DNA of 64,000 nt from Erwinia sp. JUb26. GTDB lineage: Bacteria > Pseudomonadota > Gammaproteobacteria > Enterobacterales > Enterobacteriaceae. The notes below the pieces were generated by a model. That model did no database searches and was not told the origin of the DNA. It saw nothing but the letters and a program-made list of their open reading frames with translations. Positions 35,716 through 43,845 of the stretch are shown piece after piece (position 1 is the first letter of the stretch; every line of letters starts with the position of its first letter). Made by a program: the position numbers and the translations under genes. Location: NCBI RefSeq assembly GCF_003751505.1, contig NZ_RJVB01000004.1, forward strand, positions 62,001-126,000, given 5' to 3'.

Positions 35716-36159
35716 ATGAGCATCGCTTCATGGTTAAACCCTGCACGTGTGCAGTTTGTTGAAACGCTCGCTGACTGGAAAGAATCAATCCACGTAGTAG
35801 GCGCACCGTTATTAGCCGAGGGGACGATTACACCTCGCTATATTGACGCGATTATTGCCACGAAGGAATCAACCGGTCCGTATTTTGTTCTGGCACCACA
35901 AATTGCGTTACCGCATGCCCGCCCTGAAGAGGGGGCACTGGCTCTGGGGCTATCGGTATTGATGGTGAATGAGGGGGTTATTTTTAACGCCGAGGAAAAC
36001 GACCCCGTTCGCATTCTGTTTATGTTTTCAGCGCCGGACAGTAATAGCCACGTAGAGATGATTACCGAACTGGCAGAAGTTTTATCCGACGACGAAGTGA
36101 TGCACAAAATATTTAACTCTTCCGATAAAGAAGAACTAACCAAATTGCTTATTAATTAA
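35716..36159 (+). CDS. PTS EIIA component, ascorbate/fructose-mannitol superfamily
   Basis: A 147-residue EIIA domain protein of the SgcA/UlaC-like type; the phospho-accepting His67 lies in 'ALPHARPEEGA'. It would take phosphate from HPr and pass it to EIIB at 36179-36448. AAGGAAA precedes the ATG at 35716. The fold superfamily also includes mannitol EIIA, so it might also serve the EIICB that lacks its own EIIA. Confidence 0.9.
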   Translation: MSIASWLNPARVQFVETLADWKESIHVVGAPLLAEGTITPRYIDAIIATKESTGPYFVLAPQIALPHARPEEGALALGLSVLMVNEGVIFNAEENDPVRILFMFSAPDSNSHVEMITELAEVLSDDEVMHKIFNSSDKEELTKLLIN

Positions 36160-36178
36160 TAATAAAGAGGAAAATTCC

Positions 36179-36448
36179 ATGAAAATTATGGCCGTGTGTG
36201 GAGCAGGTTTAGGCAGCAGCTTTATGATGGAAATGAACATCAAAAAGGTTCTGAAGAAAATTGATATTCAGGCAGATGTTGACCATTCAGATTTAGGTTC
36301 AGTCACTAAAGAGGCCGCTGATGTTTTTGTCATGGGCCGTGATATTGCCTACAGCGCCAACCTTCCTGAAGAAAAAGTGATCGTGATTAATAACATCATC
36401 GATTTGAATGAAGTCGAAGAAAAAATCAAAGCCTGGTTTCAGTCTTGA
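36179..36448 (+). CDS. PTS EIIB component, ascorbate (UlaB/SgcB) type
   Basis: An 89-residue EIIB with the phospho-Cys7 in AVCGAGLGSSF, typical of the ascorbate/galactitol group. It lies 19 bases after EIIA and 35 bases before EIIC, with AGAGGAAA as ribosome binding site. It transfers phosphate from EIIA to the sugar entering through EIIC. Confidence 0.93.
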   Translation: MKIMAVCGAGLGSSFMMEMNIKKVLKKIDIQADVDHSDLGSVTKEAADVFVMGRDIAYSANLPEEKVIVINNIIDLNEVEEKIKAWFQS

Positions 36449-36483
36449 TTGCATGATCGAATCGTGTTTCTAAGGTAAACAAG

Positions 36484-37848
36484 ATGATTAAAGACATTTT
36501 ATCTCTCGTAGTCGACATTCTTAAAGTACCGGCCATTCTTGTTGGACTGGTGGCGCTGCTGGGACTTGTCGCACAGAAAAAAAGTTTTCCTGATGTCGTC
36601 AAGGGAACAATAAAAACGATTCTGGGGTTCCTGGTCCTTGCGGGTGGAGCCACGGTATTAGTCGGTTCCTTATCCCCACTCGGAGACATTTTTAAACATG
36701 CCTTCAACGTACAAGGGATAATTCCCAACAATGAAGCGATTGTTTCCATCGGACTGGGCGAATATGGTGCCTCAACTACGTTGATTATGGCGTTTGGTAT
36801 GGTGGCGAATATCGTTATTGCTCGCTTCACTAGCCTGAAATATATCTTCTTGTCCGGCCACATTACCTTCTATATGGCCTGTATGGTCGCGATCATTCTG
36901 TCCGTGGCTGGATTTACCGGTATCCAGTTAATCTATACCGGCGCGCTGACGCTGGGCTTCATCATGGCGTTCTTCCCGGCGCTGGCCCAGCCCTATATGC
37001 GAAAAATAACCAATAACGACCAGATCGCGTTCGGTCATTTCGGTACGGTAGGCTATGTATTATCGGGCTGGATTGGTTCGGTGGTCGGCAAAGGCTCACG
37101 TTCAACGGAAGAGATGAACCTGCCGAAGAACCTCAGCTTCCTGCGTGACAGCACCATCTCTATTTCACTGACGATGATGATTATCTATCTGATCCTCTGC
37201 ATCTCAGCGGGCAAAGAGTATGTTGAAAGCACCTTTAGTCACGGGCAGAACTATCTGGTGTTCTCCATTGTTCAGGCGATTACCTTCGCGGCAGGTGTGT
37301 TCATTATCCTGCAGGGCGTGCGCCTGATTCTGGCGGAGATTGTCCCGGCCTTTACCGGATTTTCTGAAAAGCTGGTGCCGAATGCCCGTCCGGCACTCGA
37401 TTGCCCGGTAATCTATCCCTATGCGCCTAACGCCGTGCTGATTGGCTTTATCTCCAGCTTCGTCGGCGGGCTGGTGGGGCTGTTCGTGCTGGGGCATCTG
37501 GACCTGGTGCTGATCCTGCCGGGCGTGGTGCCGCATTTCTTCTGTGGTGCCACCGCCGGGGTGTTCGGTAATGCTACGGGCGGCCGTCGTGGTGCCGTGA
37601 TCGGTGCGTTTGCCCACGGGTTGTTGATCACCTTCCTTCCTGTCGCGCTGTTGCCGGTACTGGGCTCGTTGGGACTCGCCAACACCACGTTCTCTGATGC
37701 GGATTTCGGCGTTGTGGGGATCCTGTTGGGCAATCTGGTACATGTTCTCGACAAGAACATGATTACCGCGTTGTTAACCGGCATCTTTGGCGTACTTGCC
37801 GTGATCAATCTGCTGAAATCGAAAAAGCAGGCCGTCGGTAACGAGTAA
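36484..37848 (+). CDS. PTS EIIC component, ascorbate (UlaA/SgaT) type
   Basis: A 454-residue membrane permease of the UlaA family, with about 11 helices; 'VPAILVGLVALLGLVAQKK' and 'HFFCGATAGVFGNATGGRRG' are family segments. It completes a separate-subunit EIIA-EIIB-EIIC set in one operon with transketolase. UlaA family members carry ascorbate or other sugars; the companion enzymes argue against ascorbate, since no lactonase or ulaD-like gene is present. Confidence 0.92.
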   Translation: MIKDILSLVVDILKVPAILVGLVALLGLVAQKKSFPDVVKGTIKTILGFLVLAGGATVLVGSLSPLGDIFKHAFNVQGIIPNNEAIVSIGLGEYGASTTLIMAFGMVANIVIARFTSLKYIFLSGHITFYMACMVAIILSVAGFTGIQLIYTGALTLGFIMAFFPALAQPYMRKITNNDQIAFGHFGTVGYVLSGWIGSVVGKGSRSTEEMNLPKNLSFLRDSTISISLTMMIIYLILCISAGKEYVESTFSHGQNYLVFSIVQAITFAAGVFIILQGVRLILAEIVPAFTGFSEKLVPNARPALDCPVIYPYAPNAVLIGFISSFVGGLVGLFVLGHLDLVLILPGVVPHFFCGATAGVFGNATGGRRGAVIGAFAHGLLITFLPVALLPVLGSLGLANTTFSDADFGVVGILLGNLVHVLDKNMITALLTGIFGVLAVINLLKSKKQAVGNE

Positions 37849-37873
37849 ATTTTTTACGGATGAATAAACGGAC

Positions 37874-37891
37874 ACCGTGCCCTGGCACGGT
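37874..37891 (+). terminator. Terminator after the PTS operon
   Basis: ACCGTGC (37874-37880), loop CCTG, GCACGGT (37885-37891), then TTTCC. Short T-run, 23 bases after the EIIC stop. Confidence 0.6.
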
Positions 37892-38017
37892 TTCCGCTCT
37901 TGACAATCCACACGCCTGCTAACGATATTCCCCATCCCAACCTGCTGTTTTGCGTCGTACTTCCTATTATGAACCGGCTGGTTTTGTTATCATTCAGGCC
38001 GGTTTTAGGAGGAAACG

Positions 38018-38629
38018 ATGCGAACACTGACTGATGAAAAACGAAATGCGATTCTTGCCGCCGCCTCGGCGGTATTTCAGGAATTTGGCTATGAACGCGC
38101 GTCGATGAATGAAGTGGCTAAGCGTGCCGGTGGCTCGAAGGCGACGCTGTATAACTACTTCCCATCCAAAGAAGCGCTGTTTGAAAACGTGGTCAGAACC
38201 TACAGCACCCATTATCTGACCCAGGCAGCCAGCGAGCTGGACCGCAAGAGTAACGCGTCGCTCAGCCTGGAAGAGAAGCTCACCGTCTTTGGTAAGCGTA
38301 TGCTCAGCGTGTTGACCACGGACAGCCAGGCGATGCAGCTTTATCGCGTCGTTGTTGGCGAGGCTGGGCATTCGGATATTGGCGAGCTGTTTCGTGAATC
38401 TGGCGTACGTGAAAGCATGACCGCACTGACCGTGCTTATGCAGGCATCAATGGATCAGGGGGCGCTGTCCGTCAGCTCACCGGAACTGCGGGCGAAGCAG
38501 TTTACGTCACTGGTCAAAGCCGAAGTAGACGAGCTGCTGCTGAAAAGAGAGGTGGAAACCCTCAGCGAAGACCGCATTCAGAAGATGGTGTCTGCGGCAG
38601 TCACGCTGTTTATCAAGGGTGCCTGCTAG
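38018..38629 (+). CDS. TetR/AcrR family transcriptional regulator
   Basis: A 203-residue TetR regulator with HTH at residues about 8-55 ('ILAAASAVFQEFGYERASMN', then 'GGSKATLYNYFPSKEALFEN') and a C-terminal dimerisation/ligand domain of the AcrR C-terminal type. GGAGGAAAC precedes the ATG. Two 17-bp palindromes, at 38702-38718 and 40543-40559, flank its neighbouring envelope genes and are its likely operators. I saw no such site upstream of the tetR gene itself. Confidence 0.9.
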   Translation: MRTLTDEKRNAILAAASAVFQEFGYERASMNEVAKRAGGSKATLYNYFPSKEALFENVVRTYSTHYLTQAASELDRKSNASLSLEEKLTVFGKRMLSVLTTDSQAMQLYRVVVGEAGHSDIGELFRESGVRESMTALTVLMQASMDQGALSVSSPELRAKQFTSLVKAEVDELLLKREVETLSEDRIQKMVSAAVTLFIKGAC

Positions 38630-38677
38630 CCGGGGCATTCATCTTACCCAACGTTGATTGAGAGAAGGAAACGGCGA

Positions 38678-38718
38678 TTGACAAATTACGCCCTTTAAGT
38701 AAACTGAACCGTACAGTT
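38678..38718 (+). promoter_or_regulatory. Promoter and TetR operator 1 before twin micro-lipoproteins
   Basis: TTGACA (38678-38683), 16-base spacer, TAAACT (38700-38705), with the palindrome AACTGAACCGTACAGTT (38702-38718) overlapping the -10. The palindrome differs from operator 2 by one arm base and the central base. Binding would occlude RNA polymerase, so this unit is predicted to be repressed. Confidence 0.8.
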
Positions 38719-38735
38719 TAATTATGAGGTGTGCC

Positions 38736-38813
38736 ATGTTCAGATCCATCGTCGTTTCCGTATCACTTTTCTCCGCAGCGCTGATGTTGAGCGGCTGCGT
38801 GTCTCTCTTTTAA
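38736..38813 (+). CDS. 25-residue lipoprotein (micro-lipoprotein 1)
   Basis: A frame of 25 residues with ribosome binding site TGAGGTG seven bases upstream. It is nothing but a lipoprotein signal and a four-residue mature tail: basic MFR, hydrophobic core, lipobox LSGC (Cys21), then VSLF. The promoter and TetR operator sit directly upstream. It is followed 15 bases later by a second similar peptide. A mature lipidated pentapeptide would be a membrane-active or signalling molecule rather than an enzyme. Short length means that gene finders would usually miss it. Confidence 0.65.
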   Translation: MFRSIVVSVSLFSAALMLSGCVSLF

Positions 38814-38828
38814 GGCGGGTTTGAAATA

Positions 38829-38909
38829 ATGAAAATCGTGCTCAATTGTTATCTTATCGCCGGCGTTTTCCTGCTCTCGGGCTGCCTTTCCATCGGCAGT
38901 CACATCTGA
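38829..38909 (+). CDS. 26-residue lipoprotein (micro-lipoprotein 2)
   Basis: A frame of 26 residues: MK start, hydrophobic core, lipobox LSGC (Cys19), tail LSIGSHI. It shares the LLSGC[VL]S pattern with the peptide 15 bases upstream. Its own ribosome binding site is weak (GGCGGG ten bases away), so translation may be coupled to the first gene. A terminator follows at 38964. Same predicted nature: a processed, lipidated octapeptide. Confidence 0.6.
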   Translation: MKIVLNCYLIAGVFLLSGCLSIGSHI

Positions 38910-38963
38910 TCCCCTCGTAGATTTATCACCCGCCATAACCTGCGCCGTTCCGCATCACACTCT

Positions 38964-39006
38964 GCCACCGGGAGAACAAGAGTTCCTCCCGGTGGCTGCC
39001 GTTTTT
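38964..39006 (+). terminator. Strong intrinsic terminator after micro-lipoproteins
   Basis: GCCACCGGGAG (38964-38974) pairs perfectly with CTCCCGGTGGC (38986-38996); TGCCG then TTTTT (39002-39006) follow. It ends the twin lipoprotein transcript. Confidence 0.85.
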
Positions 39007-39023
39007 GGCGCAACGGTAAAAAA

Positions 39024-39052
39024 AATCCTGCAGCCAGAATCGCTGCAGGATT
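39024..39052 (-). terminator. Terminator of the DUF3313-MipA operon
   Basis: AATCCTGCAG (39024-39033) and CTGCAGGATT (39043-39052), a 10-bp stem; on the minus strand a run of eight T follows the left arm (39024-39018). It lies 19 bases beyond the mipA-like stop. Confidence 0.88.
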
Positions 39053-39070
39053 GCCCTGGTGGTGGCAGAA

Positions 39071-39841
39071 TTAAAGGAATCGGTAACTGAACCCGGCTGT
39101 GATGATGGCTGCACTGTCGCGATCGTTCATTGGACTGTGCCTGACCTCATCGGGCAGTCGCTCATATTGTGCGGAAATATACGTCAACAATTGGTTGTCT
39201 GGGGCGTAACGCAGGCTCAGCCCCAGCCACGGCGTAAATGCATCGCCGGGCCGCCACTCGGCAAGGTGACTGCGCTCGGATTCCTGCGCGCTGATACCGT
39301 AGTAGTATCGATTTTGCGCACCGTTATCCCACCGCACGCCAGCCGCAGGGATCAGCGACCATCGATCCTGCCGCAGGGTATACGACCATGCCGCCTCTGC
39401 TGACATGCCGTCACTGTGATTGATGACATCCCGTTCCAGCGACGTGCTGAAACTTCCCGCTCGGGTAGCCAGTGTGTAGGCCAGACCCGATGCGACGCCG
39501 ATGCGCCGTTTGTTCAACTGCCTGATTTGCCAGTCCGTACTGTCTTCAGGCCGGAACTGGCGGGGATCGACACCCAGATAAAAATCGAGGCGGTGCGAAC
39601 TGTTTTCAACAATATGGAATCCGCCTCTCGCTCCCTGCCAGAAAAGCGTGCCATCTTCGTAACCCACGGCCGGTAAAGGCATCACTTTAGCGGGCGTATC
39701 TTTATAAGGAACAATAAAACCCGCCGCGGCAAGGCCCAGAGACAGATCCGTTGCCTGGCAGGTTGACAGCGTCACCGTGCCCAGTAGTAGCCCCACGGTG
39801 AAAGGAAGCGCGGCAGGCAGGGCGGGTTTTATCGCGCTCAC
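39071..39841 (-). CDS. MipA/OmpV family outer membrane protein
   Basis: A 256-residue exported beta-barrel protein of the MipA/OmpV family: signal peptide about 1-30, alternating hydrophobic strands throughout and the C-terminal 'AIITAGFSYRFL' ending in an aromatic-Leu strand. The family includes murein-transglycosylase scaffold MipA and porin OmpV. Its start overlaps the stop of the DUF3313 gene by four bases (ATGA type), so translation is coupled. Both follow TetR operator 2. Confidence 0.85.
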   Translation of the reverse strand: MSAIKPALPAALPFTVGLLLGTVTLSTCQATDLSLGLAAAGFIVPYKDTPAKVMPLPAVGYEDGTLFWQGARGGFHIVENSSHRLDFYLGVDPRQFRPEDSTDWQIRQLNKRRIGVASGLAYTLATRAGSFSTSLERDVINHSDGMSAEAAWSYTLRQDRWSLIPAAGVRWDNGAQNRYYYGISAQESERSHLAEWRPGDAFTPWLGLSLRYAPDNQLLTYISAQYERLPDEVRHSPMNDRDSAAIITAGFSYRFL

Positions 39842-40503
39842 TGTAATTTTTCCAGCAGCTGGTCGGCACCTTTATCAATGCCCGTTTCCGCTGCGCTGAG
39901 GGCCCCAAACGTTGCGCCCACATTCATCGCATTAGGGTACTGTTCGGCGATGTAGGCCAGCAGCAGTTCATCCGTTGTGGCGTCATGCAGCTCAACCGCG
40001 TAGTTAACGTAGCCGCTCATCAGACCACGTCCCCCTCTGACCGATTGAACAATATTGTACGGGCCGCCGGCAAGATCGAATTTGGTGAAGGTGCCGATAA
40101 CCTGCGGCGTGGTATCCGCCCCGGTCAACGTCAGTTTTAACTTCAGCGTACCGGGTGAATTGTCAGAGACAACCCGGAATTTTTTACCCAGAACTTCACT
40201 GAATTTTTTCTGCATATAGTCCGCAAGCTGTTTGCGGTCGGAGCGCTCGACGTCATTAAACTGACCATCGCTGCCCTGATAAATCGTCACGGGTTCGATA
40301 TTGATGCTGTTGTACTTCTTCCAGTCCACAGGAGACGCGTATTTGAATGGAATTCTGTCGCTGTCCTCGGAGGGATTGGGTGTTAAACGCGAGGAGGATT
40401 CCAGTCCGGCATATTTATTCGGGGATGAGCCTGAGCATCCGGCCAAAAGGGCAAGGGAGGCGACGATCGCCAGGGAGGTGGTTTTTCGAACGATTGACGA
40501 CAT
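39838..40503 (-). CDS. DUF3313 family lipoprotein
   Basis: A 221-residue lipoprotein: signal peptide ending LLAGC (Cys near residue 25), then a DUF3313-like domain ('YNSINIEPVTIYQ', 'RSDRKQLADYMQKKFSEVLG', 'LKLKLTLTGAD'). The ATG at 40503 follows AGGAG with eight bases spacing; an in-frame GTG at 40512 overlaps that site and is less likely. It heads an operon with the MipA/OmpV gene. The family is annotated only as a periplasmic/outer-membrane lipoprotein of unknown function. Confidence 0.8.
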   Translation of the reverse strand: MSSIVRKTTSLAIVASLALLAGCSGSSPNKYAGLESSSRLTPNPSEDSDRIPFKYASPVDWKKYNSINIEPVTIYQGSDGQFNDVERSDRKQLADYMQKKFSEVLGKKFRVVSDNSPGTLKLKLTLTGADTTPQVIGTFTKFDLAGGPYNIVQSVRGGRGLMSGYVNYAVELHDATTDELLLAYIAEQYPNAMNVGATFGALSAAETGIDKGADQLLEKLQ

Positions 40504-40542
40504 GGTGTTCACTCCTGTAAATAACTGGAAACATAATAACTA

Positions 40543-40585
40543 AACTGTACGGTACAGTTATGATGTTTTATTGCAGCAGTGTCAA
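40543..40585 (-). promoter_or_regulatory. Promoter and TetR operator 2 before DUF3313-MipA operon
   Basis: On the minus strand TTGACA (40585-40580), 17-base spacer, CATAAC, with the palindrome AACTGTACGGTACAGTT (40543-40559) overlapping the -10 and start point. The palindrome is perfect around one central base and matches operator 1 before the micro-lipoproteins. Confidence 0.82.
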
Positions 40586-40747
40586 GAGGGAACCGTTACT
40601 CAGAGTGATTAAATTCAGGCGAGGGTTATGCCTTAACACTGAAACATATTTACGACGGGTGAAAATGGCGTATCGCTTTTGATCCGGTAAGAGAGAAACG
40701 CCACAAGGATGGCCGCCTGGGCTGCCGTTAATCTCTCGGTGGGAAAC

Positions 40748-40782
40748 TACCCCCGTTCCAGCCTGTAAACGAAGCGGGGGTA
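40748..40782 (-). terminator. Terminator-like hairpin after the DMT exporter gene
   Basis: TACCCCCG (40748-40755) pairs with CGGGGGTA (40775-40782), loop 19 bases; minus-strand tail GTTTCCC. It lies four bases beyond the exporter stop. Confidence 0.6.
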
Positions 40783-40786
40783 TCTC

Positions 40787-41665
40787 TTAGCTGGCGATGC
40801 GCTGCGGCTTTTGCGGCGCGCGAAACACCAGCATGATCCCCAGCAGAATTGCCGTCATGCCGGCAATGCCGGACCACGGCAGCCGGTTGCCGAGCAGCAA
40901 ATAATCCAGCACGGCAGTGATCACCGGCACCAGATAAAACAGGCTGGTGACATTCACAATACTGCCAGCACTCAGCAGACGATAGAACAGCAGTTGAGCA
41001 ACCACGGAAATCAGCACACCGAGGAACAGCGCCGAGGTGATAAATGCGGCGTTGAGGCGAAGGTGAACGGTTTCAGTCGGCAGCAGAAACAGGCACAGCA
41101 GCAGGCTGATGCCGTACTGCATGGGCAGGATCTCCGCGGGCGACTGGCGGTTTTTCTTCTGCATGATTGTCCCGAAAGTCATAAAACCGAGTGCGGCCAG
41201 CGCGCAGGCCACGCCGGAGAAGGGCAGACGGGAGGCAATCAGGCTTTGCCAGACCATCAGCACCAGGCCCGCCAGCGCGATCAGCAGACCACAAAGCCGC
41301 ATTCCCTGCAAACGGCGCTCGGTCAGGCACAGAGTCAGAATCGGCTGGATGCCCATTATCGTGGCGATGGCCCCCGGGGTGACGCCGTCCGACATCGCCC
41401 GGAAGTAACACACTGAATAGCCGCCAATCAGCATCAGCCCGGTCAGCGCTACCCGCACACGTGTCCGCTTCGCAGGCAGCAGGGTTTTGCGCAGGCCGCC
41501 GATAATCGACAGCGCGGTGAGGGCAATGGCGAAGCGCACAATCAGCAGCGCAAGCGGCGAGGCGTTATCCAGTCCGAGGCGGGTAAAAATTGCCGCCGAT
41601 CCCCACAGCAGCACAAATCCGGAGGTCGCGCCCTGGGCGGCCAGCGTTGTTTTAGATATACGCAT
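40787..41665 (-). CDS. EamA/DMT superfamily transporter
   Basis: A 292-residue membrane protein with ten helices in two EamA repeats (about residues 10-140 and 150-285), typical of drug/metabolite exporters such as RhtA/YdcZ-like proteins. It is divergent from a LysR regulator 141 bases away, a common arrangement for inducible exporters. Substrate unknown. Confidence 0.88.
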   Translation of the reverse strand: MRISKTTLAAQGATSGFVLLWGSAAIFTRLGLDNASPLALLIVRFAIALTALSIIGGLRKTLLPAKRTRVRVALTGLMLIGGYSVCYFRAMSDGVTPGAIATIMGIQPILTLCLTERRLQGMRLCGLLIALAGLVLMVWQSLIASRLPFSGVACALAALGFMTFGTIMQKKNRQSPAEILPMQYGISLLLCLFLLPTETVHLRLNAAFITSALFLGVLISVVAQLLFYRLLSAGSIVNVTSLFYLVPVITAVLDYLLLGNRLPWSGIAGMTAILLGIMLVFRAPQKPQRIAS

Positions 41666-41806
41666 CGATTTCGTCGTTCCTTAGCGTTCGGTTTTTTCCG
41701 GCAAGCACCCGGTTCAGATAACAGGCAATCTACCATTGGCTTTGAAATGACAAAAACGAATGTTTATCATGGATTGCATGACAAAATCAGATAGGTGTGT
41801 TGCCGA

Positions 41807-42691
41807 ATGGATATCAATATTCAGAAATATAAAGCCTTTATGAAAGTGGTGGAGCTGGGCAGCTTTACCAAAGCGGCTGAAAAACTGTTTTATTCCCAGT
41901 CGGCAATCAGCCGGATGATTAACGATCTGGAAAAAGAGTGGCAGGTGTCGCTGTTCGAGCGTCACCGCAGCGGCGTGCGGCTGACCTCCGACGGCATCAA
42001 GCTGCTGCCGTTTGCCAAAAGTGTTTGCGAGGAATACCTAAAACTGCAGGCGGAGGTGGATGCGCTTAACGGGCTTCAGTCCGGCATGATCCGCATCGGC
42101 ACCTTTTCCAGCGTTGCCACCCACTGGCTGCCCGATATGCTCAGAGCCTTTCAGCGCGATTACCCAAACATTGAGTTCGAATTACTGCTGGGGGACTACA
42201 CCGAAATCGAGGGCTGGATCGCGGAAGGCCGCGTGGACTGCGGTTTTACCCGACTCCCTGCGTTAGCGGGGCTGGAGGCGATTTTCCTTGAAAAGGATGA
42301 GTATCTGGCGGTGCTGCCGCAGGATCATCCATTGGCAGATCACGACACCGTGCCGCTGGCTGCGCTGTGCGACAGCCCCTTTATCCTGCTGGAAAAAGGC
42401 AGTAATCACGAAATTGTGGAGATCTTTAACGCATCCGGGCTGGCACCGCGCGTCAAATTTACCCTGTGGGATGATTACGCGGTGATGGCAATGGTCGAGA
42501 AGGGGCTGGGCGTCAGCATTCTACCCCGACTGATCCTCAGGAATATCCCTTACCGCATCGTCACCCGCCCGCTGGATGTTGCGCCCTATCGCGATATCGC
42601 GCTGGCATTGCGCAGCAGCAAAACCTGCTCCCGCGCCGTGCAGCAATTTATGCATTACCTCCGCTACCGGAAATCCGAATCCGTCAGCTAA
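41807..42691 (+). CDS. LysR family transcriptional regulator
   Basis: A 294-residue LysR regulator: winged helix 'YKAFMKVVELGSFTKAAEKL' with 'SQSAISRMINDLEKEWQVSL' and an effector domain beginning 'GLQSGMIRIGTFSS'. Start is the ATG at 41807 (MDINIQ), with AGGTG upstream. The N-terminus and effector domain resemble the group controlling adjacent DMT exporters; the target is probably the EamA gene at 40787-41665. Confidence 0.9.
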   Translation: MDINIQKYKAFMKVVELGSFTKAAEKLFYSQSAISRMINDLEKEWQVSLFERHRSGVRLTSDGIKLLPFAKSVCEEYLKLQAEVDALNGLQSGMIRIGTFSSVATHWLPDMLRAFQRDYPNIEFELLLGDYTEIEGWIAEGRVDCGFTRLPALAGLEAIFLEKDEYLAVLPQDHPLADHDTVPLAALCDSPFILLEKGSNHEIVEIFNASGLAPRVKFTLWDDYAVMAMVEKGLGVSILPRLILRNIPYRIVTRPLDVAPYRDIALALRSSKTCSRAVQQFMHYLRYRKSESVS

Positions 42692-42843
42692 AACAACCTC
42701 ATTCACTTTTTTTGACGTTGGACGACAAAGCTTTTCGCTGTTTGTTTATCGCCATGGGGATTATGCTTTTTAACAGCCGCGCAACAGCTGTTTTAACAAA
42801 CGCTCTGCGTAATCAACTACTGAACTGAATTCTGGAGAGCCCC

Positions 42844-43845
42844 ATGAAAAAGATTGGCATCAATGGTTTCGGACGTATTGGCCGCCTGGTACTCCGTCGT
42901 ATTCTGGAGCAAAACGAGCCGGTGGAAATCGTGGCGATTAACGACCTCACCTCGCCGGAAATGCTCGCCTACCTGCTGAAATACGATTCCAACTACGGTG
43001 CGTTCCCGGCAACCGTCAGCGCCGGTGAGAAATCGCTGGTAGTGGGCGGAAAACAGATTACCGTTTTCGCGGAAAAAGACGCCCGCAATATTCCGTGGGG
43101 CGATCTGGGCGTTGACGTGGTGATCGAATGTACCGGCTTCTATACCTCAACCGAAAAAGCGCAGGCGCACATTGATGCGGGCGCGGCACGCGTACTGATC
43201 TCAGCACCGGCCGGTGAGATGAAAACCATCGTTTATAACGTCAACGATGACCAGATGACGGCGGACGATACCATTATCTCCGTGGCGTCCTGCACCACCA
43301 ACTGCCTGGCACCGATGGCGAAAGCGCTGAACGACAGCTTCGGCATTCGCGTGGGCACCATGACCACGGTTCACGCCTATACCGGCACCCAGGCGCTGGT
43401 GGATGGGCCGCGCGGCAAAGATTTCCGCGCCTCACGTGCAGCGGCAGAAAATATTATTCCGCACACCACCGGCGCGGCGAAGGCCATCGGGCTGGTGATC
43501 CCGGCCCTGGCCGGCAAACTGAAAGGCCACGCGCAGCGCGTACCGACCAAAACCGGTTCGGTAACCGAGCTGGTCACCGTGCTGGATAAAAAAGTGACGG
43601 TGGCAGAAATTAACGCCGCGCTGCAGGCCGCCTGCGAGAATAACGAATCGTTCAAATATACCGACGACGAGATTGTTTCCTCGGATGTTATCGGTCTGCC
43701 GTTCGGTTCTGTTTTCGATGCGACCCAGACGGAAATCAGTGAAGTGGGCGATTTACAGCTGGTGAAAACCGTCTCCTGGTACGATAACGAGTACGGATTT
43801 GTGACCCAGCTGGTGCGCGTGCTGCATAAATACATCAGCCTGTAA
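42844..43845 (+). CDS. Type I glyceraldehyde-3-phosphate dehydrogenase, GapC-like
   Basis: A 333-residue phosphorylating [17 protein letters not shown] site at residues 5-13, catalytic Cys150 in SCTTNC, '[10 protein letters not shown]' and 'WYDNEYGF' at the C-terminus. It resembles GapC, a second GAPDH of enterobacteria (broken in E. coli K-12), more than GapA, judging by '[15 protein letters not shown]' versus GapA. GGAG precedes the ATG. An imperfect inverted repeat (AACAGC...GCTGTT, about 42771-42792) lies upstream. Directly after its stop begins a 15-unit octanucleotide repeat. Confidence 0.92.
   Translation: MKKIGINGFGRIGRLVLRRILEQNEPVEIVAINDLTSPEMLAYLLKYDSNYGAFPATVSAGEKSLVVGGKQITVFAEKDARNIPWGDLGVDVVIECTGFYTSTEKAQAHIDAGAARVLISAPAGEMKTIVYNVNDDQMTADDTIISVASCTTNCLAPMAKALNDSFGIRVGTMTTVHAYTGTQALVDGPRGKDFRASRAAAENIIPHTTGAAKAIGLVIPALAGKLKGHAQRVPTKTGSVTELVTVLDKKVTVAEINAALQAACENNESFKYTDDEIVSSDVIGLPFGSVFDATQTEISEVGDLQLVKTVSWYDNEYGFVTQLVRVLHKYISL

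Noticed and set aside
42771-42792. AACAGC/GCTGTT repeat upstream of GAPDH as a Cra operator
   Set aside because: It lacks the TGAA[AT]C core; at most a weak inverted repeat of unknown use.
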